Assembly: GCF_030272615.1 (NCBI RefSeq)
Contig: NC_081406.1
Location: 112,377,783-112,441,782 of the forward strand
DNA from: Cryptomeria japonica
Lineage: Eukaryota > Streptophyta > Pinopsida > Cupressales > Cupressaceae
Direction: 5' to 3'
Length of the DNA stretch: 64,000 nucleotides
The position numbers and the translations under genes are program-made. A model generated the notes under the pieces. The model was not told the DNA's origin. It made no database searches and saw only the letters and a list, made by a program, of their open reading frames with translations. This document shows, piece after piece, positions 54,327-64,000 of the stretch (position 1 is its first letter; each line of letters starts with the position of its first letter).

Positions 54327-55061
54327 ACCCAGAAACGCATTTCCACCCTAAAGGTACACGTTTTGGAAACGGAAACGGTTTTGGGTACAGGGGGATGGCT
54401 GGAAGCATTTCCAAGCCGTCCCTGATCAAGCAAAGATTTTGGAAATCCAGAAACGGTCAACTATGTAGTCGGAGATCGTTGACTGTCCCGACAATGGATG
54501 GTCATTTTGGGCAGCAGGAGGGATTAAAAAAAAAGATCTTTTTATAAAATCTATTTTTAATATTAAAAAGGTAAACCTAAATATTTTTAAAAAAAAGAAT
54601 AAAGGCCTTTGCTTATTTAAATATTTTGATATATGATATGATATTTAAATATTTTGATATATGATATGATACTTGATAGTGATACTTCTCGTTGTTTCAA
54701 TGAATTATATCTATGAATGTATGAAACTGAAATTTGAACTCTCATTTGATTCATTTGATCATGATGCTATCCTATGTTCTTATTCTATGATGATTCAATT
54801 TGATTCATTTAATGCTATGTTCTTAGTTCTATGATAATTCAATGAATGAACATTGATTCAATGATTTTGGAATCTAGATTCTGATTTATAAATGTTATTA
54901 TGTTGCTATGATGAATGTTATTGTGTTACAATGTTATATAAATATATACTTCATTAACATATTTAAAATTTCAGATTACACACACGCACACACACATCCG
55001 TCCCCTAATCCAGGAAAAAAAAAACCGTTTCCCCGTCCCCTGTCCCGGAAACTTGGGGTAA
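54327..55061. mobile_element. Possible non-autonomous DNA transposon
   Basis: The left edge (TTACCCAGAAACG ... GGAAACGGAAACGG) and the reverse of the right edge (TTACCCCAAGTTTCC ... GGGGAAACGG) are similar, giving imperfect inverted ends about 735 bp apart. The interior is AT-rich with a duplicated 'atttaaatattttgatatatgatatgat' (about 54625-54670) and an AC microsatellite (54972-54992). I could not confirm a target duplication. Confidence 0.35.
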
Positions 55062-55319
55062 AATAGCAAATAACAGCAATTTTGGTGACTAAAGTTTAAA
55101 CAGGTCCAAGCAAGTATTCCCTGTATAAGTATTCTATTTATTTGTCCATAAGTTCAGAAACAAAGCTTTCTGTGAAACTGTGAGTGAGATTTAACATTTA
55201 ATTTAATTTTCATCACTTACTATACACTAACACAAATCAACACATAATAATGTTAACATGATATTTTTCAGGAGAACGATAATAAAAGACAGGAAAATAT
55301 ACAAGCCCAAAAAACTCAC

Positions 55320-55426
55320 CGCCCAATTTGGGAGCAATGCAAGCACCGTCGGTGAAAGCCCGCGGTACATACCTCTGAAACCTTCATTATGGATTATTTC
55401 TTTCAGGCTAGTAACAATAAGGCTAC
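55320..55426 (-). CDS. Mitochondrial carrier (NAD+/folate-type SLC25) exon
   Basis: A 107-bp exon on the minus strand with acceptor AAAGCAG| at 55427 and a perfect donor |GTGAGT at 55319. After two bases completing a codon it encodes 35 residues including LKEIIHNEGFRGMYRGLSP and TVLALLPNWA. EG(F/L)RGMYRGLSPT.LALLPNWAVYF is characteristic of plant NDT-type NAD+ carriers and their close folate-carrier relatives in the SLC25 family, where it spans the end of a matrix loop and the next membrane helix. No stop or frameshift interrupts it. Flanking exons are not visible in the window, so the introns must be long and LTR-filled, or this is an exon-sized gene fragment. It is the only host gene piece I can support. 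Confidence 0.8.
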
Positions 55427-56766
55427 CTGCTTTTATACATAAGAAAAAAATAGAACGTTAGTGCTTTAAATATAAGTCAGAAACCATTAGTATAGGTAAA
55501 GCAAATACCAAATTCGAGTACTTTAGGTTTCAATGGTATGGTGTGTTTGAGCTATAATGAATTCTGTGTTATCTCAGAGTGTGTACACATATTATAAGTC
55601 TAAATCAATTGAAGAGATTCAGTAGTATGGTGTGTTTGAGCTAATTCTGTGTTATCTCAGAGTGTGTACGCATATTATAAGTCAAGTCTAAATCAAGTGA
55701 AGAGATTCCTCCTATAAGTCCAGAAAATATGATTCATGTATCAAACTTGTTGGCAGAGATGGCAAATAATAGCGATGGATCATTTTCAGAGATCACAAAT
55801 GTTTAACAGTTGCATGGTGGTATTTTGAAATATGAATGCAAAACATCCATTTGAAAATCATGTGGTAGAGTTCATACATGGAGACAATTGGTCAATTTTT
55901 TAACATAATACAGGCCAAAGACTGCAAACAGAATTGTGGCGTGAAGAAACAAATCAGTATACTGTGGTATTTTAAACAGCATTGTTACGTGGAATACTTT
56001 GTGTCTGTAGGCATTGAGAGACAGACATATGAAATCCGAGTAGCATTTATACATTCATGTTGCATGGAAGGGCATCAATAACTGCAAGATTGCAATATTA
56101 TGAAACCACACAACCTAAATTGCTAGACAAGCCCAGAAAAAATCAATTAACATAAAATGCACATCAAAACATTTAATAGTTATTAAACAAAGAAGCATGA
56201 GGAATCAATGGAGTGACCATGTAAAGTATAGACAATTTTCTAGTGCTTTTAAAATTTCTGCCCATCCTGTGCCATAGAAATATAGAAAGCAATATATCTC
56301 CAATTGCCCAGCCTGAGCTATAAAATTCTAGAAAGAAATATATTTAGTATTTCCAATTTCCCATCCTTAACAAATACCATGTTTACATATCATATTAAAT
56401 GAACAGTAGGCGTGGGTTTGTTGATGAATGGAATAAAGGAATTCTCCATTTGACTTGTATTTGGCAAAAATATCTCCTTTGCCCTGCTTGGTATGTAGAA
56501 TAACACAAAATCCAATGGTATAATTATGATGCCATTCACAGGGATGCTGACATTGGACACAGATTGAAGTTAACAATTAGCCTATGTCTGTGATGTTTAA
56601 GCAAGCTAACTATCAACTTTTTTCAATGTAAGCTTTGCAGTTGTGCATTCTTACAATGAGAAAACCAAAATTCTCTCTTGGGCTACAAAACAATATAAAA
56701 AAACAATCCAAGCATTGGATGATCCCAGCATTTTAATCATTCAACAGAGTTCCCGCTTGTGAAACC
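55427..56766. other. Probable intron sequence upstream of the carrier exon
   Basis: No ORF of note. A tandem duplication of about 90 bp occurs at about 55530-55715 ('tatggtgtgtttgagct' at 55537 and 55626; 'gttatctcagagtgtgtac' in both). If the carrier gene is real this is intronic, and the family-B LTR starting at 56767 is inserted in the same intron. Confidence 0.45.
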
Positions 56767-58765
56767 TGTTGTGATGTATTCACACATCGCCCCATTGTAA
56801 ATGGAGACCCCTGTTTTTTTTTGCTTTTTAGGTTGGTTTTCTTAGTTTAGCCTTTTAGGTCTTGGTTATTGATCTTTGCATTGGAGAATTTCTGGAGAGC
56901 TCTTTGGGAGAAGATGGTCTCTTTGGGCTAAAGTGAGTAAAATGAGTAGCATAGGACGGGTGAATTTGGATTTCCTTTTTTGAAAGCCTCCTCTTAGTTA
57001 GGCCTGGGACTCGTTTCTAGGGTTGAGTCTTGATTGGGTTTGAGGAAGATCAACTTGAATTCACTTTTGAGAGCGAATTGAGACACACTTAGACTTGGAA
57101 ATTTGGAGAGAAAGTCAAGAATTTGAGCTAGAACCTCAAATTCGCTCCTGACCCTTCCAAAGGGATAGGATCGAATTTCTTTAGACTCTTCTCTTGCTCC
57201 CCAGTTTGGATCATGAACCTTCTTCCCATGGTTTGAGTGAGAATGCTAAGGCCTTGTGAATGAGCTGAAACAAGTTTGGATCATGAACCTTCTTCCCATG
57301 GTTTGAGTGAGAATGCTAAGGCCTTGTGAATGAGTTGAAACAAGTTTGGATCATGAACCTTCTTCCCATGGTTTGAGTGAGAATGCTAAGGCCTTGTGCA
57401 TGAGTTGAAACAAGTTTGAATATTAGAACATGAAGCTTGAACCTAAAGACTTAAGGTATATTCGAGAATTTGAGCCCTAGAGCTAAAGTCGCTCCTGACC
57501 CTCTCAAAGGGTCCAGAGCGAATTTCCTTAGATCTCCTCCCTTGGTCTTAGCTTAGACCATTACCCTTGCTTCTCAGTCCTAATCGAAGGAGGATTGATG
57601 TGTACATGCCTTGAGGATGAATTGGAAACAAGATTGGATGATGAGAATGTTAGGAATTTGACCAAGATGGCCAAATTCGCTCCTAACCCTTCCAAAGGGA
57701 CAGGAGCGAATTTCCTTAAATCTTCCTTTTTGCTCCTTGTTTGGGCCAAAAACTTTGTTCCTATGGCGTGATTGAGAGAGGATTTATGTATACATGCCTT
57801 TGAAGAGAATTGCAACAAAGTAAAGTGATGAAAATGTTAGGAATTTGAACATAAATTCCAAATTCGCTCCTGACCCTTCCAAAGGGTCCAAAGCGAATTT
57901 CATTAGAAGGTCATGTACCTCTCTAAGGTACACAAGCGAATTTGTAAAACTTGATGTTTGACCTTATCTTTTGCGCAAGAAAACCCCTTAGAGTGATTTC
58001 CTAGCATGAGCTAAAGCCAGGGCAATGTGGATAAAGGTGAAAGAATGAGTATTTGAGTCACATCCAAGCCTAATGCCTCAATTTTGCTCCTAACCCTTCC
58101 AAGGGTGCAGGAGCGAAATCCTTAAGGGGACCTCCCATCTCACCTAAGACATTGAATCGATCTCATTTTGAGCCAAATAGAGGACAAATTGACTTGGTTC
58201 TGGTGGGAAAAGGATTCAAAAGTCAAGCCTACGATGAAGCTAAGTGAAAAGGAGTGTGAATTGAGCTTAAAGGAGCAAATTCGCTCCTGACACTCTCAAA
58301 GGGTCCAGAGAGAAATTCTTAGAGGGTCGTGTACCTTCCAAAGGTACCAAGGCAAAATTCTTGAAAAAGCTAATTCTTCACCCCAAATAATTGAATGAAT
58401 CCTGCTTTGAGTAGATTTGAAGGCAAATTAACATGGTCTTGATGTGAGAAGGATTCAAAGGTCAAGTCTAAGACAAAATCATGAGAAATGTGAGGTAAAT
58501 TGAGCAAAATGCCAAATTCGCTCCTCACCCTCTCAAAGGGTCCAGAGCGAATTTTCTTTGAGGTCATGTACCTTCCAAAGGTACCCAAGCAAAACCTCTT
58601 CTAGGTCTTCCTGGGGATCAAAATAATGATATCTTCATATGAAAGAATTGGAATCTAAGGCTAAAATGATGAAAAGAAGGCAATAAGTGAATTTAGCTAG
58701 TAAAGAAGCTAATTCGCTCATGTAACTCTCAAAGGGTCCAAAGCGAAAATTCCATTCTAGGGCCT
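56767..58765 (+). mobile_element. Family-B-like LTR, left part (split)
   Basis: Starts TGTTGTGATGTATTCACAC after 'aaacc'. It has the hairpin array in a diverged form (TCGCTCCTGACCCTTCCAAA...GGGTCCAGAGCGAA at about 57140, 57488, 57676, 57862, 58083, 58278, 58516, 58703) and a near-perfect triple 70-bp repeat at 57204-57413. It is split at 58765 by the next element and resumes at 62133. No ORF of the 1074-aa family. Confidence 0.85.
57204..57413. repeat. Three tandem 70-bp units
   Basis: Units start at 57204, 57274 and 57344 ('gtttggatcatgaaccttc') and differ at only a few bases, so this is a recent local expansion within the hairpin array. Confidence 0.9.
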
Positions 58766-60425
58766 TGTTGTGACATATTCACACATTGCCCCATTGCAAA
58801 TGGGGATCCCCACTTTTTGCTTTTGGGGGTTATCCCTTTTGGTTTTGTTGCTAGTCGTTTTAGTGCCTTAGCCTTTGCATTGAAGGGATTGAGTCAGGTG
58901 GATCTCCTCAAGAGGTCAAATCAATTGAGTGATTAGGGGTTATTTAGATCATTCCTAGGGTTTTTTTTGTGTACCATCCAGTCGCACTTCAAGTTGCTAG
59001 ATCAAACCTTGGTTGAATGCATAATGTCCTCCTAGGTCCCATCCCTTACATCAAGGATAGAGCGAAATTCTCAAAACCTCCTTTTTCTCCCAATTTTGTG
59101 TCAAGCCTGACGTTGATGGGGGTTGATTGAACTTAAAGGTATCCCTAGGCATCCATTTGACTGAGTTGTGATCACAAAATGTGAAGATTTTGAGCTAGTG
59201 TGTAAATTTCGCTCCTGACCCTTCCAAAGGGTCCAAAGCGAAATTCCCATAACCCCTATGTTGCTCTTTGTTATGACCAATTTTTTGACTTCTAAGGCAT
59301 GGTTGGGAAGATTTTGATGTGTACTTGCCTTTGAAAGGTAGTTTGAGGCAATGGAGTGGTGAAAATCAACCTAAAACAAGAATTTCGCTCCTGAACCTTC
59401 CAAAGGGTCCAGAGCGAAATCCTCCACTTGACCCTCTATTTTGCTTAATACATCAAAATGACCTTGTTTTGAGCTAAGTGGATGGCAAATTGACTTCATT
59501 ATGGTGAGGAGAGATAGGTTTGATCAAGTTTGAAGTGAATTGAGGAGAGAAGAAGTGTGAAATCAACCCAAAGTATGAATTTCGCTTCTGACCCTTCCAA
59601 AGGGTCTAGAGCAAAATTCTCCAAAGACACTATTTTCTTCCTTGTTTAGACCAAAATCCTTGTTCCTTGGACATAGTGGGGGTGGACTGGCATGTTTTTG
59701 CCTTTTGAAGTGATTGAAAGTGAAGGAAATGAAGGAATTAAGCCTAAATCATGAATTTCGCTCCTGACCCTTCCAAAGGGTCCAGAGCGAAATTCTCTAT
59801 AGGTCCTGTCCTTGGCCATGGTCCAGAGCAAAATCTCCTTTCAGGCCTTCTTGAGGGTCAAACAAGTATTACCTTCATGAGAGGGGGATCCAAAGGTGAG
59901 AATCAAGGGAAAATGAAGTAAGAAGGATAGAGCTAAGTGAAGGAAAACAAGCAAAGTATGAATTTCGCTCCTGACCCTTCCAAAGGGTCCAGGGCGAAAT
60001 TCTCAAAAGCCTCTAATTTGCTCATGTTTGAGATCGAGATATGGATTCCTAGGCATTGGTGGAGAGAAGACTAGTATATACTTGCCTTGAGAAGCAATTT
60101 GGAGTAAGGAAATGATGGAATTTAGACCTAATCATGAAAATCGCTCCTGACCCTTCCAAAGGATCCAAAGTGAAATCCTTTGAAATCCCTATTTTCACCT
60201 TGTTTGAGTTGGGCAAAGGGCTAGTTGTGAGATCATGGTGGCAAGAGGATTGAAGGGTTAAGTTCAAGATTGTGAAATGATGAAAATGTGAGGTAAATTG
60301 AACAAAATAGCAAAAATCGCTCCTGACCCTTCCAAAGGGTCCAGAGCGATTTTCCCTATAGGGTCTATCCCTGGAGAGGATCCTGAACGAATTTCATTCT
60401 AATGCATTCTTGTTGATGATTTAAG

Positions 60426-60491
60426 GTAAGAAATGCCATGTTAGGATAAACATATTATGTATACTTAATCATCTTTTTGTTTGTTTTGCAG
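60426..60491 (+). other. Intron-like segment in ORF-less LTR
   Basis: Donor AAG|GTAAGA and acceptor TTGTTTTGCAG| bound 66 bp and are followed at once by ATG (60492), opening a 55-codon frame. The host LTR keeps a related acceptor (about 62550, ...TTTATTTTGCAG) but not the ATG. The position matches the 5'-UTR intron of the ORF-bearing LTRs. Short for a plant intron. Confidence 0.35.
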
Positions 60492-60754
60492 ATGGAGAAA
60501 GATCAAGCCAAGACAAGGGCAACCTATTCCAGTCCCATCATCATCAAAGACACTTCAAATGTATGGAGGAGGACTTCAAGTGGTCGAGACGAGCATTGGG
60601 AGATTTCAAGTGTTCAAGGAGTTCCAAGCAATCCTCAAAGACTCCATTCTACCACATGAAAAAACCACAGGATGACAAAGAAGGACCTTACAAGCACTTC
60701 AAAGCAATATGAGCTACGAGAGAAGAAGGAAAGACTTGATAAAGAAGAAGGATT

Positions 60755-60900
60755 CATCAAACACAAGAGGGTCAAGGAGAGGTACGTCATCCATCAAGTA
60801 CATCAAGGACAGAAGAAGATCAACCAAATTCAGTGCAAGGGTACGTTGAAGAAGCAGATAGTTTCAGAAGAGTTAATCAAAGTTAGCTTCTCGGCACCAC
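60755..60900 (+). other. Conserved segment shared by ORF-less LTRs
   Basis: Encodes in frame IKHKRVKERYVIHQVHQGQ and CKGTLKKQIVSEELIKVS; the other LTR has the same at 62865-63005 with ERYAIHQVHQGQRR. This block is better conserved than its surroundings. It lies where the longer LTRs carry their ORF, so it may be a distinct short ORF or an RNA-level element. Confidence 0.4.
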
Positions 60901-61113
60901 CAAATTATGTATCAAAAGAGATACGAGCAGGTGCCAGACAAGGTGGCATCCCAGTCACTGTTACTCCAGTCAGATAGGTCCACATTAGCATGTTCAAATT
61001 CAATGTACCTGACTCACCAGTGGCGGCACAAACTTTGATGTACCTACCCCTGACATCTATTGGTCCACATCTATGAAATGTAATTATTTCATTGGCTAAA
61101 GGAGTGTTGTAAC

Positions 61114-61131
61114 AAACCCTAATTAGGGTTT
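61114..61131. promoter_or_regulatory. Palindromic telo-box of inner LTR
   Basis: An exact AAACCCTAATTAGGGTTT, 65 bp before TATATAAG at 61196-61203. The same pair is at 63247-63264 and 63329-63336 in the host LTR. Confidence 0.8.
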
Positions 61132-61195
61132 TCATCTTGTAATCTTGACCATTGATTGTAAATCAATGTGAGCCATTGAGATGTAAAGAGCTCTC

Positions 61196-61203
61196 TATAT
61201 AAG
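61196..61203 (+). promoter_or_regulatory. TATA box of inner LTR
   Basis: TATATAAG in the context GAGCTCTCTATATAAGGCTC, downstream of the telo-box. A clear TATA in the TGTTGTG-to-TCAACA direction, arguing that this is the LTR sense strand. Confidence 0.6.
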
Positions 61204-62127
61204 GCTCTGGCTCTTCATTTGTAAAGGTTAATAGTTAAGAGTTAGCTAATAATAGTTAGAGAATAGTCAATAGTGAATAGTCAGCAGATAGAATAGCAAT
61301 TAGAGTAGATTAGGAAGAAAAGGCAAGAAAATAGTGAATAGTCAGCAGATAGAATAGCAATTAGAGTAGATTAGGAAGAAAAGGCAAGAAATTGTTGCCT
61401 TGATTGTAAATGAACTCCATTTTTCATTGAAGTTATGGTGAAGTGTGTTGTTCTTTGCAATATACATGGTTTCTTGTTGAATCTTCAATTTTAGATGATA
61501 GATAATTAGATTGAATGAAGGAATTTATTGAATGTACTCGCGTGGAATCCACCTAGTCCAAACCACTAGCCTCTTACTGATTGTAAATGCGCCTTTTGTG
61601 GTCAACTGGCATCGAATGAGCTTAATCTCGAGTCATTACGCGTCTATTATTCATGCATTAACTTGAATGATGATCAGTGTGACAGTGATAATTTGAACAT
61701 ATTCAGAACTACCCTAGAAGATCGCACTGAGCTGGTGTTGAATTGTTCAGTTTGATGGTGAGACCTAGCCCAATAGGACTCCACCTAGTCATTCATTCAT
61801 CTTCTTGCATTCTAGGCCTTAGAGTACACTTTCTGAGTCTTTCATCTTTTGCTATTTCTTCATTTTCCTGGTGAGTAGATAGGACTTGAGTTCCAGCAAA
61901 TCAGACGCTCAGGCAGTCGAATTTAAGTCCCTTTGTGATTCTAGCATAATCACATCACACCACAAAAGCTTATCCACATGTAGAGACCCTACATATAAGA
62001 ACCTTGGAGTTGCCTCGATTGATCCTTAGGCGAAATCTTCAGCATTTGGGGAAACTTTGTTCAAGAGAGGATAAGATACTTTGGTATTTTATTATGTGTT
62101 CACATATGCATAAAAAACACATCAACA

Positions 62128-64000
62128 GGCCTGTCCTTGGAAAGGGTCTAGAGCGAAATTTTCATTATAGGTCCTGTCCTTCCAAAGGATCCAGAGCAAT
62201 TTTCATTATAGGTCTTGTCCTTCCAAAGGGTCCAGAGCGAATTTTCATTATAGGTCTTGTCCTTCCAAGGGTACAGGAGCGAAATTCCTTGGGAGAGAGG
62301 GTTTAGCTAATGAAACTGTGTTGAAGGTCTTCTTAAAGGTGATTCTAGTGTTCAAGCAATCCTAAGAACTATGAATTTGAGAGTGCTTTCATTTGAAAAG
62401 TTGAGACAACTCCTAATTCGCTCATGTACCTTCCAAAGGGTCCAGAGCGAAATTGATCCTAGTGCCTTCTTGTTGATTGTTTGAAGTGAGAAATACCATG
62501 TTAGGATGAATATATCATACGTGCTTGACACCATATTTTGTTTATTTTGCAGATCTACAAGACCAAGTTGGAAGGAGATTAGGCAAGGACAAGGGCAACC
62601 TCTTCAAGCTTCATCATCATCAAGGACACCTCAAATGCATGTAGGAAGACTCAAAGTGCTACTAAATTGAAGGACTTTAAGTGTTCAAGGAATTGCAAGC
62701 AATAGAACAAGTTATCCTCAAGATATTCATTCTACCACATTAAGAGATCACAAAATGTCAAAGGAGGGATCATACAAACATTTCAAGACGAGATGAGTTA
62801 CTAGAGAAGGTGACTTGACCATGACTTCCTATCACCATTATGAAAAATCAAGAGGAAGCTTCATCAAACACAAGAGAGTCAAGGAGCGGTACGCTATTCA
62901 TCAAGTACATCAGGGACAAAGGAGGATCAACCAAGGTCAGTGCAAGGGTACGTTGAAGAAGCAAATAGTTTCAGAAGAGTTAATCAAAGTTAGCTACTCA
63001 TCATCATCACAATGAGTATCAAGAAATATTACTTAACGTTCCTTGACCAATCACAGAGCAAGTACCAAACAAGGTGGCATCCCAGTCACTACTCCTTCAG
63101 TGAGAAAGGTCCACATCAACATATCCAGATTCAGTGAATCACACTTATGCACGAATGCACAAACTCCAATGTACCTACCCCTATTTCCTATTGGTTCTCA
63201 TGCATTGAATGTAATTTTATCATTGGCTAGAGGAGTTTGTTGTAACAAACCCTAATTAGGGTTTTCATCTTGAAATCCTAGCCATTGATTGTAAATCAAT
63301 CAGAGCCATTGAATTGTAAAGAGCTCTCTATATAAAGCTCTGGCTCTTCATTTGTAAAGGTTAATAGTTGGTTAATAGTCAATAGTTAATAGTCAGTAGA
63401 ATAGTCAGTAGCAAAAGAATAGTGAATAAAGTAGCAATTAGAATAAAGTAGGAAGAGAAGGCAAGAGATTGTTGCCCAAAATTGTAAATAACCCTCATTT
63501 TTCATTGAACTTAAGTTGAAATGTGTTGTTTCTTGCAATATGCATGGTTTCTTGTTGGATCTTCAAATTTGATGGTAGATAATTAGATTGAATGGAGAAA
63601 AATGTTGAATGCACTCATGTGGAATCCGCCTAGTCCATACCACTAGCCTCTTACTGATTGTAAGTGTGCCCTGCGTGGTTAGCTGGCATTGAATGAGCTT
63701 AACTTCAAATTGTTATGCGTCCATTGTTTATGCATTAACTTGAATGATGATCAGTGTTTGATGGTGATGATTTGAACATCTTCAAAATTCCCTTAGAAGA
63801 TTGCACTGAGCTAGTGTCGAATTGTTCAGTTTGATGGTGAGAACTAGCCCAATAGGACTCCACCTAGTCATTCATCTATATTCTTACATTCTGGGTCCTA
63901 GAATAGATTCTCTAAACCCTATGCTTTTGATATTTCTTTATCTCCCAGTGAGTAGTTAGGACTTAAGTTCCAGCTAATCAAGCATTCAGGCATTCGAATG
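62128..64000 (+). mobile_element. Family-B-like LTR, right part (runs off window)
   Basis: Continues the LTR begun at 56767 after the GGCCT duplication. It has four tandem units of about 50 bp ('ggtcttgtccttccaaaggg' type, 62128-62290), the shared conserved segment (62865-63005), a telo-box (63247), TATA (63329) and a tail colinear with 61137-61920. By comparison with the inner copy about 200 bp are missing beyond the window. Confidence 0.85.

Larger units (their letters stand above)
58766..62127 (+). mobile_element. Family-B-like solo LTR without ORF (3362 bp)
   Basis: Runs TGTTGTGACATATTCACAC to AACACATCAACA with GGCCT at 58761-58765 and 62128-62132. It contains about ten hairpin units (59034-60410), a predicted 66-bp intron (60426-60491), a short conserved segment (60755-60900), a telo-box (61114), TATA (61196), tandem 'gaatagtcagcagatagaat' repeats (61275-61395) and an 800-bp tail. 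It inserted into another LTR of the same group. Confidence 0.92.

Noticed and set aside
54161-54547. 128-codon ORF
   Set aside because: Runs from AT-rich sequence into the GGAAACGG element edge; no coherent protein pattern.

Overview
This window looks like repeat-dense nuclear DNA of a land plant, most likely a gymnosperm such as a conifer (inference). It has about 36% GC by eye, old LTR retrotransposons nested several levels deep, and almost no host coding sequence. The only host exon I can defend is a 107-bp mitochondrial-carrier exon at 55320-55426 (minus strand). The rest is mobile elements, solo LTRs and their decay products.

Layout. (1) Positions 1-342 are an inverted LTR fragment of family A. 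(2) Positions 705-26163 are one family-A LTR element with 2.43-kb LTRs and a TTTAC target duplication. It carries a truncated gag fused to an unrecognised ORF and no pol. Its 5' LTR is broken at 3024 by a nested complex (3025 to about 20.9 kb). That complex holds two 7.5-kb LTR-like units of family B in inverted orientation, plus a Tat-like Ty3/gypsy RNase H-integrase gene on the minus strand, which the second unit (12006-19468, duplication GGTTG) splits. (3) 26.2-29.1 kb is decayed, mostly non-coding sequence. (4) 29.1-34.1 kb (family C) and 36.1-41.1 kb (family D) hold broken relatives of the family-B ORF. (5) 35.1-36.1 and 41.1-43.9 kb are family-A LTR pieces; 43.9-44.8 kb is a family-B LTR end. 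(6) 45.0-47.1 kb is a dead chromovirus pol. A 5'-truncated LINE (47.1-52.2 kb, minus) landed in it and was itself hit by two solo LTRs (47346-48122 and 48871-51368). (7) 52.3-56.8 kb holds a short LTR, small tandem repeats and the carrier exon. (8) 56767 to the window end is a family-B-like LTR split by another solo LTR (58766-62127, duplication GGCCT).

Main discovery candidate. A family of LTR-like units ends in TGTTGTGNNN...(A/G)TCAACA and can carry a single ORF of about 1074 codons of unrecognised function. Two copies are fully open (4096-7320 minus; 15199-18420 plus) and two are broken (30189-33356 minus; 38145-41088 plus). Shorter units of 2.5 and 3.4 kb have the same ends but no ORF. 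Each ORF copy has its own TATA box and a conserved 5'-UTR intron. Beside it lies an array of imperfect hairpins spaced about 166 bp apart (B) or 55-85 bp apart (D). Downstream are a palindromic telo-box and a second TATA at a fixed distance. Target-site duplications show the ORF lies inside the LTR itself. Sequence clues conflict on whether the ORF is sense or antisense to the retrotransposon; this is set out in the findings.
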